Shown here: positions 10,452 to 19,763 of the stretch, piece after piece
Layout: every line of letters begins with the position of its first letter
Numbering within the stretch: the stretch's first letter is position 1
Assembly: GCA_019654215.1 (NCBI GenBank)
Contig: BPDI01000025.1
Span: 1 to 43,398 of the forward strand
Reading direction: 5' to 3'
From: Gammaproteobacteria bacterium
GTDB taxonomy: Bacteria > Pseudomonadota > Gammaproteobacteria > Pseudomonadales > Pseudohongiellaceae
DNA length: 43,398 nt
Notes under the pieces: model-generated
The model's input: only the letters and a program-made list of their open reading frames with translations
Told to the model about the DNA's origin: nothing
Databases searched by the model: none
Program-made: the position numbers and the translations under genes

Positions 10452-11159
10452 ATGGAAATAGCTATTGCGGCGCTTGTCATATTTATAGGTTCTTATGTTC
10501 AGAGTTCGATTGGATTTGGCTTAGCAATCATTGCCGCTCCATTTCTGTTCTTTATTGACCCTCTTTATGTGCCAGCACCAATAACAGTTTCGGCATTCAC
10601 GCTGTCGTTGGCGAACGCAGCTAAGCATTGGAATTCTATATCTTTTGAAGGCTTAAAGTTTGCAATTATTGGGCGTGTCCCTGGCACAATTGCCGGTGGT
10701 CTCTTGTTATTTTGGATTTCCCAGGAACAGTTAGCCTTATGGCTGGGAATTTCCGTTATCGTGGCGGTTGGGCTCAGTCTAGGCAATGTAGGTTTCAAGC
10801 CAACACCAGGTTCCTTATTTTCCGCTGGTTTTCTTTCTGGATTTATGGGCACTAGTAGCTCGATCGGCGGTCCACCAATAGCGCTAGTTCTGCAGCATCA
10901 GGAAAACGATTTTATTCGTGCGAATATGGCAGCATTTTTCTGCGTTAGCTGTTTAATGTCTTTACTAATGTTGGCCACCATAGACCGATTCCGTCTGGAG
11001 CATGTTTTGATTTCCTTGCCGTTAATGCCCGCTACCCTTTTAGGTTATTGGGTTGCAATGAAAACACTACATAAGATTTCACATCAAAACTTACGCAGAG
11101 CTTCGTTAGCTCTCTGCACTATCGCTGGATCTATAGCAATTGCCTCATACTGGTTGTAG
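10452..11159 (+). CDS. TauE/SafE-family (TSUP) membrane exporter
   Basis: 235 residues, almost entirely hydrophobic with about eight predicted membrane helices, matching the sulfite exporter TauE/SafE family (DUF81). The family motif region appears twice in degenerate form: SYVQSSIGFGLAIIAAPFLF near the N-terminus and FLSGFMGTSSSIGGPPIALV in the middle. Members move sulfite, sulfoacetate, sulfur compounds or other small organic anions; the substrate here is not inferable. The frame is intact. The neighbours (frmA divergent, a small secreted protein downstream) give no substrate hint. Confidence 0.85.
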   Translation: MEIAIAALVIFIGSYVQSSIGFGLAIIAAPFLFFIDPLYVPAPITVSAFTLSLANAAKHWNSISFEGLKFAIIGRVPGTIAGGLLLFWISQEQLALWLGISVIVAVGLSLGNVGFKPTPGSLFSAGFLSGFMGTSSSIGGPPIALVLQHQENDFIRANMAAFFCVSCLMSLLMLATIDRFRLEHVLISLPLMPATLLGYWVAMKTLHKISHQNLRRASLALCTIAGSIAIASYWL

Positions 11160-11282
11160 TTCGTCGGATTTTCTATTTTCTTTTCATTTACTTCCGATAC
11201 TCTTGGATTTGTCTTTCCACACCAGATTGTTATAGAGGCGAATATTATTAAGATCAGTCTTTATAAGGAGCTCCTGGCAATA

Positions 11283-11630
11283 GTGCTGGTTGTAGTTTTT
11301 AGCCCATCGCTATTTGCTGCTGATAATGCATCGGCAACCAGGATGATTGCCTCCGTGTTAGTCGATTTAAATCACTTTCCTTCCGAAAGTGAGAAAACTG
11401 GATTATTAGCTCTAGCTGAAGACGAAGGAGTGGGGCGGGCATTTCGTGCCGTGGCAAATGCTTTAGCGAATATGCAACATGCAATTTCTGACTCAGATAA
11501 GGAAATAATGGGTCGCATCATCGCCAGTGATCAGGCTCGACCCAATGCGAAGCTATTTGCTGAGATTCTGCTGGAATTCAATCATATGGCGAACGAAGAA
11601 ACTAAATCCCGCTTGCAAAATCTGCTCTAG
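11283..11630 (+). CDS. Small putative secreted protein of unknown function
   Basis: 115 residues from GTG 11283, beginning with a hydrophobic signal-like segment ending FSPSLFAADN, then a soluble, helix-rich, acidic domain with no cysteine. The frame stays open upstream (…KELLAIV), and an AAGGAG at 11264-11269 suggests that translation may begin at a non-ATG codon slightly upstream (for example CTG 11274), which would lengthen the signal peptide. I recognise no family. It is followed by a spacer and the TetR-type regulator on the same strand. Confidence 0.55.
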   Translation: MLVVVFSPSLFAADNASATRMIASVLVDLNHFPSESEKTGLLALAEDEGVGRAFRAVANALANMQHAISDSDKEIMGRIIASDQARPNAKLFAEILLEFNHMANEETKSRLQNLL

Positions 11631-11790
11631 ACCCTTTTTGAAGACCCCAGGCATTCCTGAGTGCCTTCTAACCCTCCAAATTCATCGATATATTTCTGTA
11701 GCACTCCCGCATCGGCTTAACAGGCCCGCTAATACATAATACACTGCATTTTCGGCAGTAAATCCCAACTTATTTCAACAAGGACAAGCT

Positions 11791-12537
11791 ATGGCGGAAT
11801 GGCCAAAGGATACTAGTTTTAAAGCATTTCGAGAGCGCTGGACTCTTGAGGGCGAGCCATTGTGGCGTGCTGTTTTTGAAATGCACAAAGATAAGATGCA
11901 GATCAAAAATGCCAACGTCGCCATAGCTAATCTAGAAAAGATCTTTACTGCTACTTTTAAGCTGGCAAATAGTAAAGGATTGCAGGCAATGAGCCTGCGT
12001 GACCTTAGCAAGGAAACAGGAATAAGTATGGGTGGACTCTATGCCTATATTGAATCGAAGGACGATTTAGCATCGGTAATCGAAGGAGTGCAGCGCCAAT
12101 ACATTGATAAGGTTATTGGTGGACTAACGGATGAAAACCTAGAACCTATAGACCGCTTGCGTGCAATTATTTTTGGTGAAATCTACATGATGGAGATCAT
12201 GAGCCCCTGGTATTACTTCTGTTTTATGGAATTGAAGGGTTTGTCAAAAGAACAACAACAATTTGCGCTCAATGTTGAGCTCCGTTTCGAAGATACTCTT
12301 ATGGAATCAATTAGTGAGGGTGTGGAAGCAGGCCTGTTTACTTGTGATAAGCCTGAGTTACTTGCCTCGCAAGTAACTGCTCAACTTCAGCAATGGCATT
12401 TAAAACATTGGAAGTTTAAATTGCGGGAAGTTAAGACCGAAGAATATGCGCAATTTGTATTTGATAGCTTAATGACTTGTCTCGGTAGCCAGCAAGCCAT
12501 TGAAGAATCTCCAGTTAAACTGCAACGTATCGGCTAA
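11791..12537 (+). CDS. TetR/AcrR-family transcriptional regulator
   Basis: 248 residues, starting at ATG 11791 after a good AAGGACA site. A non-standard N-terminal extension of about 45 residues (MAEWPKDTSFKAFRERW) precedes the TetR helix-turn-helix: IFTATFKLANSKGLQAMSLR, then DLSKETGISMGGLYAYIESK with the usual Tyr/Phe-x-x-x-Lys end. The C-terminal two thirds is a helical ligand-binding domain. The frame is intact. The gene overlaps the opposite-strand acyltransferase tail-to-tail by four bases. An envelope-lipid or detoxification target would be a guess. The N-terminal extension is unusual for the family. Confidence 0.85.
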   Translation: MAEWPKDTSFKAFRERWTLEGEPLWRAVFEMHKDKMQIKNANVAIANLEKIFTATFKLANSKGLQAMSLRDLSKETGISMGGLYAYIESKDDLASVIEGVQRQYIDKVIGGLTDENLEPIDRLRAIIFGEIYMMEIMSPWYYFCFMELKGLSKEQQQFALNVELRFEDTLMESISEGVEAGLFTCDKPELLASQVTAQLQQWHLKHWKFKLREVKTEEYAQFVFDSLMTCLGSQQAIEESPVKLQRIG

Positions 12538-13124
12538 GAATTTTCTGCGCGTAAGCCTTTTTTCTCTGCATAAAACTCACGAATTTTTTTCATATCTCCA
12601 TCTACATCTCCAGTTGGAGTAAAGAAGTCGGCAAAGCCTGCTTCTTTCTTGGAAGCATCCACATAGCCAAGTAGGATAGGAACTTTAGCTAAGTTGGCTA
12701 TGTGATAAAAACCGGATCTCCATTTTTCAACTTTGCTGCGTGTTCCCTCCGGCGGAATAAGCACAACTAAATCATTATTTTTTTTGTATTGACGAACGGT
12801 TTCGTTTACCACGTTATGGGATGCCGAACGATCGATGGGAATTCCTCCCAGCCATTTCATCAGCCAGCCAAAAGGAAAAGGAAATAGCGTATGTTTCCCC
12901 ATCCAGAAAACACGCAGTCGTAATTTCAGAACAACCATTAACATCAGCGGGAAATCCCAGTTGCTGGTATGAGGTGCGCCAATTAATACAAATCGCTGGT
13001 GACCGAGCTCTTCGCCGCGAGCTTTCCAGCCAGCAATCTTTAAAATGACTATGGAAATTCCTCTAAGCAAAGGTGTAATCAAAGGAGTATTAAATAAGTG
13101 GTTCGCATACAAATCTAGCGGCAC
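12534..13124 (-). CDS. PlsC-like lysophospholipid acyltransferase family protein
   Basis: 196 residues of the glycerophospholipid acyltransferase fold. The catalytic H-x4-D box is HTSNWD (His52, Asp57). The substrate motif GGIPIDRS follows, then the third motif PEGTRS, all at normal spacing. A short hydrophobic N-terminal segment (residues 14-32) probably holds it on the inner membrane. It is more like the small 1-acyl-glycerol-3-phosphate acyltransferase relatives seen beside lipid genes than canonical PlsC, which is longer. The frame is intact. Its end overlaps the TetR gene end by four bases. Confidence 0.86.
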   Translation of the reverse strand: MPLDLYANHLFNTPLITPLLRGISIVILKIAGWKARGEELGHQRFVLIGAPHTSNWDFPLMLMVVLKLRLRVFWMGKHTLFPFPFGWLMKWLGGIPIDRSASHNVVNETVRQYKKNNDLVVLIPPEGTRSKVEKWRSGFYHIANLAKVPILLGYVDASKKEAGFADFFTPTGDVDGDMKKIREFYAEKKGLRAENS

Positions 13125-13441
13125 GAAAACGCGCAGATTACACTAGCAGCATGGCAGTTTACAGGCTTTTAATAAGCTAAATCTCCCGAAGGCTCTAGCG
13201 AATTTGCGAGATATGGTTTATCCAAACGGGTCATCTATATTACTTGCCCAAAGAAAACGGAAGGCGCACTATGATGCTCAATGCTAAAAGAACATTTTTA
13301 ACATTTTCATTTTATACCCTTCAGCTTATCCCTTTTTTTGCATCCATTTTCGGGTAACTCTGAACGGAAGGTGAACGAAAGCTAAGAAATACTAGTTAAG
13401 AAATAAGGAGAGATAGAGAAAAGCTTAACAGGAACCTACTT
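13125..13441. other. Intergenic region, no gene supported
   Basis: About 317 bases between two minus-strand genes. It contains one 28-codon plus-strand ORF (13271-13357, hydrophobic, no convincing ribosome-binding site) that I do not call. A promoter for the acyltransferase is expected near 13130-13200. No hairpin with a T-tract is evident. Confidence 0.4.
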
Positions 13442-13828
13442 CTAATTGTCATCGCCGAATAGGCGTTTCAGCTCCGCTAAGGCTTGATCTGCTTCGCTTT
13501 GAGGCGTTTTTTCTTCAACATCCGGCCCATCTGGCAGTTCTTCCCCAAACAATTCGGCTAACTTTGTCCGCGCGCTCTTAGCTTGTGCACTTTCCTTCTT
13601 TTGATGAGCGCGAGGATTAACTCGAAAATAGTCACAGAAATTTGCTTTGTCTTTATCGAGAATGAAATCTGCTCGGTCTTCATTGCAGCTATCTGAAAGA
13701 GCAGGATTGTAATTTTTTTGCACGCAACCAAACATGCAGATCCGTTTTGCAGGAACTGCATTCCTCGTAGCGCGAAAATGGCAACAATAGTTTTTTTAAT
13801 TTCCCGTGCCACATTTCCAACACTGCAT
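13442..13828 (-). CDS. Small zinc-ribbon protein of unknown function, frame-disrupted
   Basis: The intact 3' part (RADFILDKDKANFCDYFRV, then a charged tail ending ELKRLFGDDN) looks coding but begins without a sensible start. Reading back through three single-base losses (near 13795, near 13735 and in the A7 run near 13725) gives a 129-residue protein that begins MQCWKCGTGK. Three or more Cys-x2-Cys pairs appear: CWKC, CSSC and a third of CVAC type, followed by DSCNEDRADF and NFCDYF. The pattern suggests a cysteine-rich metal-binding head and a disordered tail. The repaired start lies 23 bases after the nitroreductase stop on the same strand, so the two are probably one operon. No function is known to me. 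Confidence 0.6.
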
Positions 13829-13851
13829 TTTGACGCTGCGACTACCCATCG

Positions 13852-14406
13852 TTACCACTTTTTAAAAATATTCATCGATATGGGGTTTTGTTCAGAGTCT
13901 TTAGCGGACCATTAATTGTACCAATATAAAGAAAACCTATTATTGTCTCTTGTCTTGTAGTCCTAGTCCGTTCATTACGATAGGGTGATAAGCCATCGAC
14001 CCGTCCCCACATGGCTCCCACTCCTTGAGCATGACCCGCAACCAACATATTTTGACTGGCAGCCGCGGCAGAAAAGTTCTGTTCAAAATAGGAACTTTGG
14101 GAATGTTTTTTGGGGGCATGAGATTGTTACCAGGATTAATGGAGCTCTTGATGGTTTTTGTCGGATGCTTTCTTGCTTTTCTGGCGGTAGGTCGGGATCC
14201 TGCTCTAATGATGCTTGTAAGAATAATTCACCAAGTTTTGCTCTGGACTCACCGCGAATTATTAAAAAACGCCAGGGGCGAAGCAAGCCGTGATCGGCGG
14301 CACGAAACGCTGCAAGGTAAATATTCTCGAGAGTTTCTTCGTCGGGTGGCGGGTCAGTTTTGTCGGGGTGCGGAAATACGGGAGTGAGGGCGTCCAGGGC
14401 TTTCAT
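13852..14406 (-). CDS. YdjA-type nitroreductase family protein, heavily frame-disrupted
   Basis: FMN-dependent NAD(P)H oxidoreductase of the small YdjA/nitroreductase branch. Clear landmarks: MKALDAL start, DEETLENIYLAAFRAADHGL followed by LRPWRFLIIRGE (FMN-binding region), APLILVTISC, then after repair KVPILEQNFSAAAASQNML, GVGAMWRTGRWAYHP and ETIIGFLYIGT. The end becomes NKPHIDEYFKKW. About ten single-base gains or losses are needed in under 600 bases, the densest cluster in the window, including a compensating pair near 14365-14390. Amino acid conservation after repair argues against long-standing decay. ATG 14406 fits the family start better than ATG 14433; neither has a good ribosome-binding site. 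Substrate unknown. Confidence 0.75.
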
Positions 14407-14752
14407 AGAAGTAACTACCATTTTAGCAATCATTTGGCCCAGTTACGCTTTAGAGTAGCTGTGGTCTCGAGGGGAAAAGCATAATGCAAACGCTGAAAGG
14501 GGGAAACTTTCCCAAAGGGGTGAATATTCCCTAAAACCTAGTAAATTTAATGTTTTCGTTATACGCCTGTTCATGCCTGGGCGCATCATTGGTGGTATAC
14601 TTTTCGGGATTTCTGTCGATATGAACTGGGTGTTAAAGGTAAATAGCTAGGCGTTCTCGCCCTACGCAATATGAACTCAAAAGCCGATCTCATAGCCGTT
14701 AGCATTGAAAGACCTGTGTATCCCCCAGCATAAGTCTCGCTTCTTCGGTACC
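14407..14752. other. Intergenic region between divergent nitroreductase and radical SAM genes
   Basis: About 346 bases. It holds an inverted repeat GGGAAA-C-TTTCCC near 14501-14513 that could be a regulator site. A 20-codon ORF from ATG 14671 (MNSKADLIAVSIERPVYPPA) is not supported as a gene. Promoters for both flanking genes should lie here. Confidence 0.4.
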
Positions 14753-16272
14753 GTGAAAAAAAAAAAACTGCGTTTGTTTTTTCTTTTTATTCGCCAGATG
14801 GCAATGAGATCGCGATGCCAATCGCGAGTATGGCGGCTTACCTTAAACGGGATTTTCCATGGGTTGAAGTCTTGTTAGAGCCAGTGCTGATTTTGCGGGA
14901 CGCAGAAAAGTATTCTCCAGAAAATTACGCTAGAACCGTCCAAGAGCTGCAACCGGATCTAATCGCCTTTTCGATTATGAGCCCCCCCTGGTATCCGATG
15001 GAGCCTTATTTCGAAGAGATTAAAAAATTAGTGCCGGATCTCCAATTTGTATCGGTGGCTATCAGGCAATGCTTTCTCAAGACCAAACCATAAAAAATTT
15101 TGAATATTGATTACATCTGTGTTGGAGATGGCGAATATGCCATTGGTAACATCGTGCGACATTTGCGCGGCACAATAGACGGTCCTGCAGACGGCATGTG
15201 GGAAAAATTGGATGATGGATCTGTCTATGAAACGGAACCGCATCAAATCGGCGATCTTCAGGCGCTACCGTTTCCCGATTACGATATCTTTTCGAAGGAA
15301 GATGGTTTCAATGATGTAAATTCTTCTATATTCGGTCCCCAAGGCAAGCTTGTGTTGCCAGTAATGACTGGACGTGGATGCCCTTACAAATGTACCTATT
15401 GTTGCAACACGCCAATTCTTGAGGGTTGGAAAACCAAGAAAACTTTTCTGCGTAAATATGAGCCGGAAGCGATGGTGGATGAGCTTATTAGACTCAGAGA
15501 TTTATATAACGTTGGTTATTTTGAATTCTGGGATGAATTGTTCCTATCTAACTTAAAATTCGTGCGCGCGTTTTTCGAAATATATAAAGAAAAGATTCGA
15601 CTTCCGTTTTCAATAAATTCCAGAGTGGAAGTTATGAATGAAGAATTCTGCCAAACTGCGGCGGAAGCTGGTTGTCACACGATATGGTTCGGAATTGAAA
15701 GCGGTGATGAGGAATACCGAACCAAAATGCTGGGCCGCAAGATGAAAAACCAGCAGGTCATAGACGCAGCGGAAAATTGTAAGAATGCGGGAATTAATCG
15801 TCTTACATTTAATATTGTCGGCATGCCTTTAGAAACTGCCGAAAATATGCGCCAAACATTAAAATTAAATCAAACTATCGCACCGGAACATTTCTTTTTC
15901 TTTCCTTATATTCCTCTGCGCGGCACACCGTTGTATGACACTGCGAAAGAAAATGGATTGCTCCTTACCACTAAGAAAAATCTTCATTATCTCTCTGCTG
16001 CAAACGACCGCCAGTTCACTCTTAATATGAAAGAGTGCCCAGATCTTTTAACTCAAGATGAGTACAACGAGATCTGTATGGAAATGTTGGCATTTCAGGA
16101 AAGAAATAATCGCTTGAGTTACACGGAAGGCAATCAGGACGGCGTTGATTCAGTTGAAGACAAGAGCTTTAATTTAGTTGAAGACTCCAAAGAAATCGAA
16201 GTCGATCTGGCGGCAGCACAAAACCGGCAAGGCGGACTAATCGAGACAGTTCGCAATCTTTTCAGATCTTAA
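14753..16272 (+). CDS. B12-binding-domain radical SAM protein, frameshifts
   Basis: Two-domain enzyme: an N-terminal cobalamin-binding-like domain (FSFYSPDGNEIAMPIASMAA; later ICVGDGEYAIGN) and a radical SAM domain with the cluster motif CPYKCTYC in MTGRGCPYKCTYCCN. A conserved second half follows (HTIWFGIESGDEEY, NIVGMPLETAENM, FFPYIPLRGTPLY). Indels: a 12-A run at 14756-14767 that needs 13 A to put GTG 14753 in frame, one base missing near 15057 (SVGGYQAMLSQDQ), and one A extra at 15093-15098 (TIKILNIDYICVG). Repair gives about 506 residues. Members carry out methylations or ring rearrangements; this one's product is unknown. It ends two bases from the convergent MATE gene. Confidence 0.85.
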
Positions 16273-16274
16273 AC

Positions 16275-17651
16275 TTAAGCCTCTACAGTTTCTTTTCTTA
16301 ACCGATGTTCGCCTGAGATGGCGCGATTAAACGTATGCCAGGAAATCATCGCCATTAAGAAATTTCCGCACACAGCGCCAGCGAAGAATCCAAATAGCCC
16401 ATAGTAAACACTACCTACATATGCGAGTGGCACATAGAAAACGAAAAATCGAGCGATACTCAAATACAATGCGCTAAGTGGTTTGTGTAAGGCATTTAAG
16501 GAAGAGTTGGTCAGGATGATTATGCCTTGCAATCCATACCCCACCGGCATAATCCAAATAAAGAGTCTAATTGCGGAAATAACTTCAGGGTCATCAGAGA
16601 AGAAAGAAGCAATTAATCCTGCTCCGATTGCCAACAGCGTATAAACGATAAGTTGCCACCCCAAAATAAACTTGATAGAAATTCGGTAGGCTTCTTCTAC
16701 TCGATCGATACGTGTGGCTCCAAAGTTTTGACTGATTATAGGCGGCAAGGATGAGGACATTGCCAAGACCAAGAGAGTCGCAATCGGTTCTATGCGTGCC
16801 CCAACTCCGAAGGCAGCAACCGCGGTATCGCCAAATCCCGCTGCAATCGCTGTCATAATTCCGGCTGCTAATGGTGTCATCATATTTGCACCGGCAGCTG
16901 GAATACCAATGCGTAACATATCTTCTCCCGAAGCTTTCATTACGGAACGACTGGGAATGGATCGACTTACCATTTCCACTTTAAATACTAGTAAGTAGAA
17001 CAAATAATGAAACCGATTGTCCAGGCGATGACAGTCGCCCAGGCAGCACCCTGAATACCCAATTCTGGAAATGGGCCAATGCCAAAAATTAAAGAGGATC
17101 CAGGAGGCGTTAATTAATCCAGCAAATGCCATCAGGATGCTGGTGTTTTAGTATCACCGCAGGCTCTTAATACGCTGTTACCGGTCATAATGCAGACCAT
17201 CAAAATCGACCCGGCGAACCAACCCCATATACTCGCGAATTGGAACAAGTAATCTTTCGCTTGCGCCCATTGGGCCCAAAAAATTTCGTCTATGAAAGTC
17301 CAGCAGAGGGTGACTGTAATGCAGGCCAGAACGAAAGAGATGTAGTTATAACAGTGGCAGCATCTTTTGCCTTCTTATGATGAGAAGCGCCGAGAAACTT
17401 TCCAACAACGGCAGAGGCTCCAATACCGAGGCCAATGGCCAGGCTCATAACAAAAAAAGTTACAGGAAAGGTAAAACTTATGGCAGTGAGGGCTTCGGTT
17501 CCAAGAAAACTTATGAACCAAGTATCCACCAAGCTGAAGGTGAAAAGCATTAGCATGCCAATAATCATTGGCATAGTCATTCGAATCAGCGATTGCTGAA
17601 TAGAACCATCGACTAGATTATGAGTGCTGTTATTAGCCCTTTTCCCGGCAT
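16275..17651 (-). CDS. MATE-family multidrug/toxin efflux transporter, frameshifts
   Basis: Twelve-helix Na+- or H+-driven antiporter of the inner membrane. N-terminal half: [17 protein letters not shown], then [40 protein letters not shown]-terminal half: [50 protein letters not shown]. Both halves carry the MATE repeat signature. Indels: one base missing near 17640 (puts ATG 17651 in frame: [16 protein letters not shown]), one missing near 17330 ([13 protein letters not shown]), and three or four between 17000 and 17180. The repaired length is about 455 residues, normal for the family. Drug or metabolite specificity cannot be read from sequence. Confidence 0.82.
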
Positions 17652-17767
17652 CGAAAGACGACTACCTTGGTTACTGAAGTTCTGTTACCAGCTGAAAACT
17701 CAGCTATTACATCCTGTATGCGATATCGCCGGCTACTCAGTAACCCACGCGTTCTCTCATCTGTTTT

Positions 17768-18602
17768 TCAATATACCGTATATTTTGACTTAATTTCATT
17801 AGTCACAGAAAGTTTCATTTGTCCTTTTTTAAAGAGATAGATTGACGCGTTTTTAACCAGTGCTTTAAATGCTTTAGGACCCGCAAAAATCATTTCACTT
17901 TATGATGCAATATTGGGGTTACCTTTTTCAGTTCCTATTAAAGCACCGGATTCAGTCAAGATTAATCCTGCTGCGAGTTTGCTGATCGTTGCTGGTGCGA
18001 TACTCCAACCCCCGGTCATTCGACCAGCAGCAATATAAGCCATGTCTATGGCTACGCATCCTGAAATTCGAGTGATGCCCGTCTCAATCCAGCTTTTTAA
18101 TAAGTTCTGTCATCAGATATGTGTCTTCAGCATCAGCATCGAATGTATAGATTGGATAATCGAGCTTTTCGTCATTCACTCTAATGCGTCGATTATTGAG
18201 ATGTGCTCCTGCTCCGCGAGTTGCAGTAAATTCCTCATTGCGGGAAGGAAGAATCAAAACAGAATGAGTAATAGTTCCTTCGACCTGACACGCGACTGCA
18301 ATACCATAGCAATCGATGCCGCGGCTGTAGTTAAAACTTCCTAGTAGTGGATCCACTAACCACGTTGGTTCGTCGGCTTCGCCTTCGATTTTTTTACCCA
18401 GACGGGTTTCAATTGAGTGGTTGGGATAGGCTTTTTGTAAATGGTAGACGATAGTTAATTCTATTTCTTTGTCTATTGAAGATACGAAGTTTGCAGGATC
18501 ACTGTTAATGATTTTTAAGCGATCCAATCGATCTGCAGATTGCAGTAACGCGTCAGACGCGGAATAAACTGCGTTAAGCGCAATGTTTATCATTGCATGC
18601 AT
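17768..18602 (-). pseudogene. suhB: SuhB / inositol monophosphatase homologue lacking catalytic residues; frameshift and nonsense codon
   Basis: Position (divergent from trmJ) and overall sequence mark this as the chromosomal suhB: MINIALNAVYSASDALL at the N-terminus, then FTATRGAGAHLNNRRIRV and DMAYIAAGRMTGGW. The Mg2+/catalytic motifs are degraded. The GEE-type motif after PNHSI reads ETRLG. DPLDGTTNF reads DPLLGSFNY, so the second Asp is Leu. The WDxAAG motif is replaced by ATISKLAAG. These are substitutions, not indel effects. In addition there is one extra base near 18084 and an in-frame TAA at 17902-17900. The conserved-looking tail (MIFAGPKAFKALVKNASIYL) continues to TGA at 17768, 277 codons in all. 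In E. coli SuhB also has a non-enzymatic role with NusA/NusG in rRNA antitermination, which might survive loss of catalysis. Either a dying gene or a retained non-enzymatic SuhB. Confidence 0.75.
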
Positions 18603-18769
18603 TTAGAAATCCGAATTAGATAAAGAACTGTGGTTCAGCAACGCTGCAACCGAAGGTGGGGCATCATAGCAGAGTCGGGAACCACAAAGAAGCAAGACTG
18701 TAATTTCGCGGCTGCAGCGGATTAGTTGCTGGTATACTAGGTTTCTTGTTTATTTGTCAGCCAGTTCCC

Positions 18770-19517
18770 GTGAAAGAACTTAACAATGTAAAAATCGTCC
18801 TGGTTAATACTTCCCATCCTGGAAATATAGGCGCTAGCGCGCGCGCCATGAAGAACATGGGGCTGAATAATCTTGCCTTGGTTGAGCCCAAGGACTTTCC
18901 TAGCGGCGTCGCAGTGGGTCGAGCAGCGTCTGCTGTGGATATAATTGAGTCTGCGCAAATATTCGATAGTCTGGAAGACGCCATTGCAGATTGTGGATTG
19001 GTAATTGGAACAAGTGCGCGCTCGAGAAAAATTCCCTGGCCGATGCTCAGCCCAGAACAGACTGCCACGAAAGTATTAGAGGAATTAACAGCGAACAAAA
19101 TAGCACTAGTTTTTGGAAGAGAAGATGCAGGTCTAAACAATAACGAGCTACATCTTTGCCACTTTCATGTACAAATACCAGCAAATGAAAACTATAGTTC
19201 TCTGAATCTTGCCACGGCTGTTATGGTTTATTTGTTATGAGATTCGTAAAGCACTTTTAATCATTCTAAAATAGAAGAAGTAGCAGAGAATGAATTTTGG
19301 GATCAGGAGAAAGCTACAGGGGAGCAGGTAGAACAGTTTTATGTCATCTAGAGCGAGTAATGGTGGCAATAGATTTTCATGATCCCGAAAATCCGCGACA
19401 GCTCATGCAGCGAATGCGAAGGCTATTTAATCGATAAGAATCGACGTAATGGAAATGAACATACTTCGCGGAATATTGACGAATATCGAATACAGCATCA
19501 AAAATAGGCGGGAATAA
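18770..19517 (+). CDS. trmJ: tRNA (cytidine/uridine-2'-O-)-methyltransferase TrmJ, frameshifts
   Basis: SPOUT methyltransferase that 2'-O-methylates position 32 of several tRNAs. GTG start 18770 gives MKELNNVKIVLVNTSHPGNI. SPOUT motifs follow: NIGASARAMKNMGL (motif 1), LVIGTSARSRKIPWP, LVFGREDAGLNNNEL (motif 2) and the knot region NYSSLNLATAVMV (motif 3). The frame breaks at about 19213 and then repeatedly. Repair restores VCYEIRKALL, KIEEVAENEFWDQEKATGEQ, HLERVMVAIDFHDPENPRQL and a final NIEYSIKNRRE before TAA at 19517, about 249 residues. The C-terminal part is the dimerising TrmJ tail. Divergent from suhB, as in other gammaproteobacteria; the usual downstream cysE/iscR genes are absent. 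Confidence 0.86.
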
Positions 19518-19763
19518 TTGAGTTGTTGTCGCAATTTAAACCTTGAAGAAATTGTTCGCGATACTTGAAGAGGCAGCTGGGAAACCTTATAGGGGGCAAA
19601 TTTTAATTGAGAAACTTGACTGTATAAACTCAATTGCGCCGACGACCTTGAGAGGTTTCTTGTATTTTCTGGCTCCATTATTTCTTTTCTCCGGCTTCCA
19701 TTGTGAGGAATTTTATCTGGTGGAATCAAATTTTGCTTTCCTAATCCGATTAAGTCACTTCTT

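Noticed and set aside
13271..13357. A 28-codon hydrophobic ORF in the gap after the acyltransferase
   Set aside because: Too short, with no ribosome-binding site and no conservation that I can judge.
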